A stretch of 64,000 bases of DNA from Helicoverpa zea (taxonomy: Eukaryota > Arthropoda > Insecta > Lepidoptera > Noctuidae). The stretch covers positions 5,642,001 to 5,706,000 of the forward strand of contig NC_061474.1 of assembly GCF_022581195.2 (NCBI RefSeq), written 5' to 3'. Of the stretch, positions 54,514-64,000 are shown in pieces (positions within the stretch are counted from its first letter, which is position 1; each line of letters begins with the position of its first letter). The translations under genes were made by a program, and so were the position numbers. The notes below the pieces were generated by a model. It had not been told where the DNA came from. It made no database searches and saw only the letters and a list, made by a program, of their open reading frames with translations.

Positions 54514-55590
54514 TTAGATATACAGCAAGTCAGCCTAAAAACAACTTTTTAAACGCAACAAGAAATACCTAGCAAAAAAAATAAACGATGAAAAACTCCA
54601 TGTTATTTTAGGGGAAGATTTCTATCACGTTAGACACGGAAGCGGTCAAGCGTGTAATACTTATAAAGTGACACTTCAGTCTGTATTTTCTCGCACATCC
54701 AACCTTTTAGCCGGGAGTTTCCAACAGATTTCGGAGCTCTGAACTCAGGTAACAGATTGTTATTTGATTACAAGCAACAGTTTGGATAAGGTAAAACTTT
54801 CTTACATCCTAGGGGATCTACTTTGAATATGGGTAAGGATAAATATGGCGTATGTATTTTTTGGATTATCTTACCAAGTAAATGTTTGTGGCTTTTTCAT
54901 CAAAATTAACGTTGATAAATGAACAAATTGCAAGCGGTGTTCTTTTGGATAATTTTAGGTATCTGTATAAAATAATTTTTTAAAGCTTTTATTTAGACTT
55001 TAAAAATAATTCAGTATCAGATATTGATACAAGCTACTTTTTATCTAGCTTAACAAAGTCCCACCCACGAATTTTGGGTGAAACCGTAGGCGGTATATAG
55101 CTAGTGTAAATAAAAGATTAAAAATGTTAGCAGTCGTTATCTGTGCTCAAACATAAAAGAACCGAGTCTCTACACATTATTTCCCAGTTGCAATTTTTCA
55201 CAAGACCCACACAATCTTACGTACGTTTATACGAACTCATTTTTCCTGAAACCTACCTACCTGAAAGTACATGAAACTTTTCGCGATTTGAAACTCAAAT
55301 ACGGAATTTTAATATCCTTTTTCTAAGAAAGCAGCTATTCTTTCGTTTTATCAGCGTTCGCTAGCTAGGCAAAAGTTATCATATTACAATTGAACGGGTT
55401 CGTAAACTGTAAAACTTGCTTGAATGCTCTGAATTTATTATTTATTGCTGAAACTATCTGATTATGCGAAAATATGGTGTTCAAAAAGACGGTTGGTGTA
55501 ATCTGTTGACTTGAAAATGTTTTTACATCAAAATACTTGTACTTATTCGCAACCAGTAAAAGACATTTAAAATTTTTACAAAATTCCATT
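54514..55590. other. AT-rich spacer
   Basis: 'CACCCACGAATTTTGGGTGA' with 'AAACCGTAGGCGGTATATAG' at about 55053-55100 is a degraded CGCGGG-type repeat. Nothing else recognised. Confidence 0.5.
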
Positions 55591-55591
55591 C

Positions 55592-55766
55592 CCAGCAGGG
55601 CCAAGGCCTTCCAGGGCTGCGGGATTGTTCGAAGGAGTTATCACGGCGCTGGAACATAAAAGGCCTACGAAGGAACATGATGGGTTTTAGTCAGTTAGAG
55701 TGTGACACTCTCTCACCACTGCTAACCCATAGCGGGATTTTGATGATTTTTCATCAGAAAAAAAAG
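55592..55766 (+). mobile_element. R1-clade LINE 3' end, diverged, plus sense
   Basis: 'CAGCAGGGCCAAGGCCTTCC', 'AAAAGGCCTACGAAGGAACA', 'GAGTGTGACACTCTCTCACC' and 'GATTTTGATGATTTTTCATC' then an A-run; the complement of the 54290 copy with many changes. Confidence 0.85.
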
Positions 55767-55769
55767 ACC

Positions 55770-56140
55770 TTTAGTTCATAGTTCAAAATTCAACCCGATA
55801 ATTGCACGCATTCAATCAAACGGATAAGAAAGTGACCTTATCGTGAAAGGTTCCGTTTTTCTTTCTAAAGTACGGGACCCTTAAAATAAACCATTTCTTA
55901 TGAACCCACATCAAAATTGTGTCATGTCATCCAGCTACTAGTTATGCGGATGTTTTGGGCAACAACATTAATCAAAACTGTGATTCCCAAAGGAGGTCAG
56001 ATGTCAGGTACTGCTTTTTAAAAAACATAAAAATATTTTTCGAATTAGTGCTGTGGTTTCGAAGACGGCTGTTTTGAGTCTGTGGGGAAATCATATTTCG
56101 AACAATTATTTATTTAATAGGGAGTGTATTGGATTTTATT
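55770..56140. other. AT-rich spacer, no gene seen
   Basis: Nothing recognised. Confidence 0.5.
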
Positions 56141-56144
56141 TTTA

Positions 56145-56340
56145 TGGTCTCTGCACACAGCGGGCGCGGCGCGGCGGGACGGGACGGCGACGCGACACAA
56201 TGTACTAGATCGTCGCGTCGCGTCGCGTCGAGCGGGACGGCTCTGTGTGGCGGCCTCCGTAATATCTAGTACATTACAACTGCTCAGTGTCGCGTCGCCG
56301 TCCCGTCCCGCCGCGCTGCGCCCGCTGTGTGCAGAGACCA
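56145..56340. mobile_element. GC-rich palindromic MITE with TTA duplication
   Basis: The left arm starts TGGTCTCTGCACACAGCGGG, with CGC(G)GCGCGGCGGGACGGGA. The right arm is its complement over about 54 bp with one mismatch. TTA lies on both sides (56142-56144 and 56341-56343). The centre has (CGCGT)n. A second level of symmetry, TGTACTAGAT / ATCTAGTACA, lies inside the arms. The 75- and 94-codon frames over it arise from the GC-rich arms and are not genes. The TTA duplication fits PIF/Harbinger. Confidence 0.85.
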
Positions 56341-56343
56341 TTA

Positions 56344-58300
56344 TTTTGTTATGTTGTTCGATTTTTAAACTGGGATTGTTTTCTTGTGATCTCGCAAACT
56401 TTTTTTAGTCCTTGCCACGACTAAAGTCCGATCATAGTCCGATAGGCAGATGCGACGCTATTGTCCATTGCTTAATTACATGCAAAAATAAATAATTCCA
56501 CAATTTGAGGCGATTTCTACATATTGTGTGTTCTATGTTTGATTACTTACGTAATTATATACCCTTGCAATCAATACTGTTGATATAAACCCCTACTGTA
56601 TCGAAGTTTAGTATGCATTACGAACTTATAGAGTAACACAAATATTTACCAACAATTTTCAAAAACAAACACTGGAATCCATAACTTTCCGCAGCCTACG
56701 AACCGACGAAACTTCGAACGATTCCCCGAATGAACTCAAATTCTATAAACCGGTACAACTTACGGTCAAAATGTACGTATCTATCTATCCATCGGATTCC
56801 TACCATATTTGGTTCAAAAGAATGCCAGCAGCTTTTCAAAGCGATCGCGTTCGGGCACGTTCGGGTATGTTCGGTTATCTCCGCTAACAGTCGTGTCTGC
56901 TTTAATTAAGTTATTTCAGTTCAGTGTGCTATGTCGAAGTACTGTTATCGACTGAAATGTAATGCAGTGCCTTCGAAATTTGATAATTTGAGTTTGGAAT
57001 TTCGTACTATCAGATGGCTCGTTTTAAAACTTCACATTGAGTTTCTATGCTTTCTTGATTGTCATTATGTCTCAACTAATTTTATCACGGATTTATATTA
57101 AAAAGATTATTACCTAGTATATTTTTCGTGTTTTATCCACACTTAACTGGACTTTATCCACCTTGTTATAAAACGTGGTCTTAAAATAGTACTGGCACTG
57201 TGCTTAGACCATTAGACAAAGTTAATGGTCTAAACCTGCCACTGAAACCAGTAATTTTTAAGTCCACATTTTATTAGTATGGCATGTGACATTATTTTTT
57301 TAAACGACTTTTTATGCCTACTTACTAATATTCAATAGAAATAATAAAAAACAATGATAAAACAAACCATTCCGTTTTTGAATTCGGTTATAGAACACGA
57401 AACGTATTAAAACCTCAGCAGGTAATTTATTTTTCATAAACTTATTTCGTTAGTTGATAAGTAGGCCGCCGAGACGGCTGAAGTTTTGAAAAACTCTTTA
57501 TTCGGAAAAACAAAACTTTGTTCAGCCCAATTTATGAGTAAATCAAAAATAATTCTTTCAGTTTTTCAATTTGTGTTTTCTTTGATATGAATAGCTTATT
57601 ACCTACGTTTATTTATGTATATTTATGCCAAATACCTTGTAAATGTAGTAGACTACTTTTGATACGAAAAAGTGAAAATTGTGAAGTGAATTAGAATCCT
57701 TCTAAAAATATAAAAGCGTTCCAAAATTTGCACGTAGTCGATTTCTATTAACCATTTAAGAAGATGGTTTATAAATAACAAATTAGGTAAGTAAAACCCT
57801 TTCGAACACAAAATTTCCTTCAGTCTTAATGTAAAAAGATTTATAATAAACACAGGAAGTCCCGTCGTAATTTAAAACAAAAACAAAATTAAAATATCGG
57901 AATAAACATAAAAGCAAAACGAAAAACATTTTCAAAACAACAGCTTACCGTTAATTAAGGTTTTTGAAGTAATTTGGAAATCTAAATTGCTTGTCGAAAA
58001 TAGATTTCAAAAACATTTTGCTTAATTACGAACATTAGTGAAAGATGGTATCGTTTGTACCTTGTTTGATATTGTTGGGGAATAATTAGACCTTGTTTTT
58101 AGTGCTTTAATTTCTGGAAAGGATTATATAAAAAAACATTAATGTCAAACTTTAAGAGCCCGTGGTAACAGCCGGGTTAAACTGTCATAAGGTTAAGCAA
58201 TGCTTGGTGCGTTCGGTCCCTAACTATCTTGTCATGAATTTCATGTAGGTATATTTCGCAAGGAATGTTTCTGTAAGACCCGTCTTTCATAGAACATCTC
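56344..58300. other. AT-rich spacer with a small hairpin
   Basis: A perfect 11-bp inverted repeat TTAGACCATTA (57204-57214 and 57223-57233, 8-nt loop) lies in otherwise unremarkable sequence. No gene recognised. Confidence 0.55.
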
Positions 58301-58309
58301 TAGCAGTCG

Positions 58310-58445
58310 TTACGGTTAGTAAGAAAGTATGACGGCTAGTTGCCCGGGTAACTGGGTTGAGGAGGTCATGCAAGCAGAAACTCCATGTAAAACATTAGTA
58401 CCTACTCAACTGCATACAGTTAGAATGAAAACCGACCCCAACAGG
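58310..58445 (+). mobile_element. RTE-B tail, diverged
   Basis: 'TAGTTGCCCGGGTAACTGGG', 'TTGAGGAGGTCATGCAAGCA' and 'ATGAAAACCGACCCCAACAG' match the complement of 27118-27270 with gaps; the (GAT) tail is lost. Confidence 0.6.
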
Positions 58446-58854
58446 CATAAATTGATATAATATATTTTCGTAGCTTAACATTGAAACAAAATAAAACTGT
58501 TACAAAACCTCGTAAATGTTCTTTATCACACACACTATTTAGAGCAATCTCGGTACTTAAAAAAACAAATAAGAACCCATATTTGCATACAGTTTACATT
58601 TGCATGCAATCTACACTCCAGTTGAGAACAGCGCAATAAAATTAACATTACACATACATATCTGCTAACATATATGTATTTCAATGAACAAACGTGCATA
58701 TCTCCCTTTCGTGAACTAAATAAACATCGTTTGTAACAAACGGAGAAATATTTTGCATGAATTAAATAACCTATTTCAATATTGACATTAGGAATCATAC
58801 AAAACTTTAACGTTTATGTCGGGTATGAATATTGATGCTCATTTTATATGTAGA

Positions 58855-59035
58855 CGCTAGTTTCAGTCAGCAGTTTCACCCGCTTCTCGTGGGAACTACT
58901 TCGCACACCCGGATCAATAATTAACCTCGCTCGACAAATGGGCTATCTAACATAAAAATATTATTTGAAATCGGAATAGTGGCTTCTTGAGCACGGTCAA
59001 ATAAACGGAGTCTTCAGCTATATATATAATACTTC
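58855..59035 (+). repeat. Common interspersed repeat fragment
   Basis: 'GCTAGTTTCAGTCAGCAGTT', 'TCACCCGCTTCTCGTGGGAA' and 'TTTGAAATCGGAATAGTGG' follow the order of a common lepidopteran repeat. Confidence 0.5.
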
Positions 59036-59494
59036 ATATAGATTTCAATTTCATAATACATTTAGTCTTTACACAAGATTCATTACAACTTAAGTTGGTG
59101 CTTACTGAAACCGACTCAATAATTTTCATAAAAGGGCGGTTACCAGACCAATTAACCACCATTAATTTTCAACACCACTTAATATTGAATTTGATAATTG
59201 AACCTCATCAGTTACAGCCGTACAAAACCGCAGTTAGAATTATCAGCTACGTCCAATTATATACTGAGTGATACAAATTGTAGTTGACCGCAAATCAATT
59301 CAGATGAATTCATCTTTGATGGAGGTTAGACAGCAACCAGAGTTTATGTATACCGACTGTTGGAGAATTTAGATAAACATATATCTAAGCTTGCTATAGG
59401 GTAGAGATTGTTTTATGGGATGTTAAAGTGATTTAGTTTGACAGTTGTTACGGGAAGTCAGGAGCTAGAAAGTGTGACAACCAGTCTTGCTAAT

Positions 59495-59585
59495 CGATTG
59501 AAGAGGTCAGATAGGCAGTCGCTCTTTATAAAGCACTAAGCGACACAGCTGAATGTGTATTTGATTGGACTGGAAGTCTGAACTT
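59495..59585 (+). mobile_element. RTE-B fragment, diverged
   Basis: 'GAAGAGGTCAGATAGGCAGT', 'CGCTCTTTATAAAGCACTAA' and 'GATTGGACTGGAAGTCTGA' are the complement of the central RTE-B region (27180-27230). Confidence 0.55.
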
Positions 59586-59589
59586 TATT

Positions 59590-60600
59590 ATCATTTTTTA
59601 TCACACTTCACAATGATGTTAGATTCGAGATATAGTTCATGTAGGTATGCATGTAAACGTATGTGCGAATGTTTATTTTTCTTTTATAGTTCCCTGGAGA
59701 CACAGAGATAAAATCACAGGGAACGGAGTATTCTGATGTTACTGAAGAACCCTTGAAAATAAAACATTTACAAAGACGTAGAACAAGGGAAACAGAAAAT
59801 CATTGAGCCAACGAAATCTATTGGCTTAGGAACTCGTTGTACAAAGCTGATCTCAGACACTTGAGGATAAAACGATTACCCTACACTCTACAGGTCTTGA
59901 CTCGAGTGTACCAAAAACGGGTGAATATTTTACTGTCTTCCTTGAATTTGAGTTTAAGAAGGGCTCTTGAAATCATCAATGATTTTTAGAGCTGTGTGTG
60001 GGTTGACAGGGACGAATCGACTATTTTTACTAACATATTTATTACTATTTTATCTATTTATATATATATATTTTATCATTAAAATAATTATGCTTCTTAA
60101 GCTTTTTGTGTTCCAGGGCGATGTGGTTTATGTTGTAAGGATAACTTAGTCGGTTTTCTCTAGAAGTTATCAATATTTTTGTCCAATATTTCATTATTTT
60201 GTAACTTTAACTTGACCGAAACAAAAATACTTGAAAGTTTATCTTGAATATGTTGTAAGAAAATCTTGACCAGAATAATAACTATAATGCTTCATACGGC
60301 CCTACATAAAGCATCACGCAAAACGACCACTACTGAAAATAACGTATTTTTTCTCACCTAACGTCGATCTGCAATCTCCCATTTTTGCGTTACCGAACTC
60401 CATTCACGGCTCACCCTTTGTGGGGTAACTTCCAAATTATAATGGTAGATCCCTCATGATATAGTAGATTGTGTGATCATACATACGCGATAGGCGCGGG
60501 GTAAGAAAATTGCTGTTAAATCGAGTATGTTGAGGAAAAGATGGGATTTTAATGCAGCGTAAATTATTTTGTAACTTATTTTGACTTGCAGTTTATGTAA
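59590..60600. other. AT-rich spacer, no gene seen
   Basis: No recognisable coding region; the hydrophobic 60-codon frame at 59967 is A/T-driven. Confidence 0.5.
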
Positions 60601-60602
60601 GT

Positions 60603-60720
60603 ATGTTGCAAGGGGTGTGGGTTTGTTCGAAAAAGTTATCCTCAAAGTGGTCCTTAAGAAATTAAGATAGTTTTTAGTCAGTAAAAGTCCGAAAATCCCA
60701 GTCAAGCGGTTTCTGAGAAA
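60603..60720 (+). mobile_element. Possible R1-clade LINE 3' remnant
   Basis: 'GGGTTTGTTCGAAAAAGTTA', 'GGTCCTTAAGAAATTAAGAT' and 'TTTTAGTCAGTAAAAGTCCG' faintly follow the order seen at 48820. Very diverged. Confidence 0.35.
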
Positions 60721-60957
60721 TAAAGGGTATTTTTAAATGCAAATAAGGTGAAAATGTTAATTCGATACAAAGTTATAAAAGCTAGTTTTTTCCTACAGAC
60801 ACGTGTAAGCTAACATAAACGAAAAACCAAAACTTTCCATTATTTGCTTGTGGTTTTAACCCTTGTTATAATAGCCGAGAAATTTTATGAATAATATTAA
60901 TCAGTGATACAATGAAAACAGCTGTTATGGAGAGTTGGCCTCGCTGAAATAAAATAC

Positions 60958-61250
60958 GCGTAATAATAATAATAACGTCCAAGGCCGATTTCGGCCACGG
61001 CGGCTGTTCTCATAATAAGGAGATCAGCCAGCTGCACAAGATTTTTTTTATAGGACAAGCATTTACGCAAACAGAGATGCACTCACTATTCCTTCACTCT
61101 CATTTCCCAATGGGACGACAATCCGACACGACCGGAGAGATCAGGCGCAACACCGACATTACCGTGCTTTCCGATGCACGGGTGAATCAATCACCAACTT
61201 CCAGACTACGGGCTGCTTTGTGAAAGTTTCTAAAACCCACAAGGCGATTT
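60958..61250 (-). mobile_element. SINE-B, 5'-truncated
   Basis: (AAT)n, 'GTCCAAGGCCGATTTCGGCC', 'CTCACTATTCCTTCACTCTC', 'GTGCTTTCCGATGCACGGGT' and 'CCAGACTACGGGCTGCTTTG' match SINE-B in reverse. It ends at 'CACAAGGCGATTTCG', just before the tRNA-like head. Confidence 0.85.
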
Positions 61251-61255
61251 CGTAC

Positions 61256-61985
61256 ATAGGTACGAAAGTACATACAGACATACAAAGTGGCATAAAGATA
61301 CCTTATACTAGTTCGTATCTTTCAAAATGAGAGCCACACTACTGCCTACTCCTTCATAAAATATAGGTACAATTGATATTGTAATTATCATAAAACTATA
61401 GGAACATGAATGTACATGAATAAACAATATTATTTACCGTACCGTACCTACAGTTCTTGCTATTGCCGTTTCTATTAGTACAGAAATACTAAGCTTCTCC
61501 GTAACGAGTACAATACATAAGTTATCATTCCGTACCTCTGGAAACGACAGCTAAATGAGAATAAGCTGCTTACATTTTTCTGAACAAGCCACAGATAACA
61601 GTGCTGTTTTATAAGTCTAAATTAAATTTAGAATGACAAATGACATTTATAAAAGAATGATAATGTAATTCTTCAATTTAGAACGTTATAATATTATTCT
61701 AAATTAGAAACTGCAAGTCTGATAATAAGTTTGGAGATGATACGCTTGCACAAAATAATATGTGAAAAGAAATAAATTAATTTGCTTCAGAGTCAAAGAC
61801 TATTTTATGGTTTCGACGTACAAAGCGAGTAGCATTCATGCATCAAGTGTAGCGTAGATAAACAATAAGCCTCAACATACCTAGCCAAGATCACATTCAT
61901 ACTATAGAGACAAAACTTTGTGAATGAGCTTAAATATGTTGTAGGCAGCAGCTAGTAAGTAAATGAATATAATAACTTTTCGACA
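61256..61985. other. AT-rich spacer, no gene seen
   Basis: Nothing recognised. Confidence 0.5.
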
Positions 61986-62001
61986 CTACTCTATCATGAC
62001 T

Positions 62002-62159
62002 CATCATCATCCTCCGAGCCTTTTCCCAACCATGTTGGGGTCGGCTTCCAGTCTAACGGGTTTCACCTGAGTACCACTGCTTTACAAGAAGCGACTGCCT
62101 ATCTGACCTCCTCAACCCAGTTACCCGGGCAACCCGATACCCCTTGGTTAGACTGGACA
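62002..62159 (-). mobile_element. RTE-B tail with 11-bp duplications
   Basis: Perfect CTATCATGACT on both sides (61991-62001 and 62160-62170). (CAT)n then 'CCTCCGAGCCTTTTCCCAAC' to 'CGATACCCCTTGGTTAGACT'. Truncated about 95 bp shorter at the 5' side than the 27118 copy. Confidence 0.9.
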
Positions 62160-62599
62160 CTATCATGACTATATTTTTTTATAACTACAAGATGGTACAA
62201 CAGCTGACCTAACTAACTACCTTTCCCAAATTGCATAAACACACCTCACCTTCATCACAGCACAATTTCGAACTTAAATAAATGAAAGGAACAAAGTTAA
62301 CGCTACTGACACGAACACGGTGAACGAAGTAATCCTATTATCTGTAGGTTCATAGCCTCGGACAAAATGGCGGCGATTTTGCACGAAAAATGACGGCTGA
62401 CAAGAGGAGATCCAGTGAGATATTTTATGAGTAATAAGATTAAGGTTCGTGTGTAATTAGGGAATGATGTCAACGTTTAAGAAAGGGAATTTGGTTTTGC
62501 TTGTGATGTTGGCGATAAATTTTAAAAGGCATCTTGTTATATATTAGCTATGGCGTTGCGGTTGCATCTAGCATCTAGCAACAAACATATTTATAATTT

Positions 62600-62662
62600 T
62601 TGATATGATTCATAAGTGCTTGTAAGGACCTAAATTAAATAAATGATTTGACTTTGACTTTC
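62600..62662 (+). repeat. Possible LINE-type 3' tail
   Basis: 'AGGACCTAAATTAAATAAAT' followed by GATTTGACTTTGACTTT resembles the AATAAATGATTTGA tails common at lepidopteran LINE 3' ends. Upstream body not recognised. Confidence 0.35.
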
Positions 62663-62744
62663 TTGTCTGTGGTAGCATTCTTTTTAAAGATTTAAGTAGA
62701 TAGAAATTGAAATTTTACAATATTAATTTATGTTATGTAAGTTT

Positions 62745-63000
62745 TATCTATACATATAATAAATCTGTAGAAAAGTAATTTTTGTACATTGCAGAAATTG
62801 ACAAAAAAAATAGCCAGCATGTTAAAGGATAACTAACAGAACCCATTTCAATCATTTTTGTCATTTTTGTCTGTTTGTCTGTTTGTCTGTTTATCTGTTT
62901 GTTTGTTCGCGATTCACGTAAAATCTACGAATTAAATGCAGACAATGCTTATGTACAAAAACTCTACGTAACTTGGGGTATTACTTAGTTTTTGTTTCAT
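62745..63000 (+). repeat. Common repeat with (GTCT)n/(GTTT)n core
   Basis: 'ACATATAATAAATCTGTAGA', 'GACAAAAAAAATAGCCAGCA' and a run of TGTTTGTC units (about 62868-62910) then 'GTTCGCGATTCACG' follow a layout seen widely in Lepidoptera. Confidence 0.5.
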
Positions 63001-63004
63001 CGAA

Positions 63005-64000
63005 ATCGATTCACTCTATCAAAAGATATGATTAATTTTGTGAATTCAAGATGTAAAATATTACGACACGCAATCTATTTGTCAAAACTGTACAAATGAA
63101 TGTTGTACTTATATTAGTTGATCGGCCTATTATTAATCTTTACACAGAAAATCACACCTTTATAAGTAACTTCGGAAGAAAAAAAAAATATGAAAATTTT
63201 GTTTAGCCAAGGTTAAAGTAGCTCCATCTGTGGTAAATAAAATACATCATCAATTTGTCAAAAGAGCAAGGTGGTAAATGACAATATTACCATACATTCT
63301 TTATAGAGGATTATTATTTCAACAGATGGAGTTGTGTATTTTCCATAATTCACCATATTTTAACACGAAGTGTAATTTTTCGATAGACATTTCAATAGTG
63401 TTTGTCAGTTTGCCGTGCCACATCAAAATCCAACTATAATTATTACCTTGATGAAAGGAAAATTAATAGTTCTCGGCCAAATTTAAAACGGTGCCATCTA
63501 AATTATTTTTTGAACATTATGTCAAAAATGATGACTTTAGTGGAACAATTAATTATCATTTAAAGTTACAGATGGAGTTCATATCAGGATTTTTTCATAA
63601 ACATAGTTTAGCTTATCTTCCACTAATGTGGTGGGCTTAAAACAAATTACTTTGAGTGAGTAGTATTAAGTAGACCTTAATTATTTTTTCTGATGTAAAA
63701 TATGTAAACTTAATCCTAGAAGAAATGAGGATCTATCTCTCGCAAGCGCTGCTAAGCGAGAGGTAGGTAATGTAGGATTCTGTAGCTTTAAAAACAAGCC
63801 CAGATACAAAGTGCAGATAAGAAATGGGAGCTCTCTCTATTTAATACCATACACACGTAAAATGCTTTATGCGTCTGAAAACGTACAAATTACGCGCCGC
63901 ATACCAGAGACATGCTTACTTTCAACTTCTGATCGCAAATATACTGTTCACGATTACGAACAGTCTCAGTAAGACCCGAGCCAAGTCTAAAAACCCTAAA
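63005..64000. other. AT-rich end of window
   Basis: CTCCATCTGT / ACAGATGGAG pairs near 63226, 63332 and 63571 may mark small inverted repeats. A short self-complement CTCTCGCAAGCGCTGC..AGCGAGAG lies near 63737. No gene recognised. Confidence 0.45.

Noticed and set aside
56114..56408. Two Arg/Ala-rich frames on opposite strands
   Set aside because: They arise from the GC-rich inverted arms of the MITE and translate the palindrome.

Overview
This is a eukaryotic, AT-rich window that looks like intergenic or intronic DNA of a moth or butterfly (Lepidoptera). The evidence is the repeats: RTE-type LINE ends finishing in (GAT)n, an R1-clade LINE, tRNA-headed SINEs, and short repeats with the 'CGCGGG / CCCGCG' cores common in lepidopteran genomes. 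I found no host protein-coding gene that I can defend. Nearly all long open frames belong to transposons or are antisense shadows of them. There is no CRISPR array, operon or other prokaryotic feature.

Layout. 1-9 kb: AT-rich spacer with MITEs, a tRNA-derived SINE (about 5.95-6.2 kb), a small RTE insertion with an inverted half (7327-7524) and an RTE-B tail with perfect target-site duplications (8123-8215). 9.6-11.4 kb: a MITE split by a full SINE, then a three-unit tandem array of about 237 bp. 13.37-15.65 kb: a GC-rich composite R1-clade retrotransposon with an open reverse-transcriptase frame on the minus strand. 16.9-17.3 kb: a complete SINE-B. 18.98-19.21 kb: a MITE with 60-bp perfect inverted ends. 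20.0-20.5 kb: a duplicated exon-like block. 27-31 kb: RTE-B, a perfect RFX-type X-box, a full SINE-A and a 300-bp MITE. 33-44 kb: scattered SINE and MITE copies and a TAATTA-rich stretch. 46.7-48.6 kb: a PIF/Harbinger DNA transposon with both of its genes broken. 50.5-51.7 kb: an RTE LINE with an unbroken reverse-transcriptase frame and an 11-bp duplication. 53.3-55.8 kb: a cluster of R1 3' ends. 56.1-56.3 kb: a very GC-rich palindromic MITE. The last 7 kb carries more SINE, RTE-B and common repeat fragments.

The most informative objects are the insertions whose boundaries can be read exactly from target-site duplications. The composite R1 insertion contains three joined cDNA segments between one pair of duplications, which suggests repeated template switching during a single insertion. 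The small RTE copy has the inverted 5' half expected of twin priming. The LINEs supply reverse transcriptase. The SINEs and 5'-truncated tails look like passive copies, and the MITEs are non-autonomous DNA elements, some with TTA/TAA duplications compatible with Harbinger-type transposase. All family names are by motif recognition; no database search was run.
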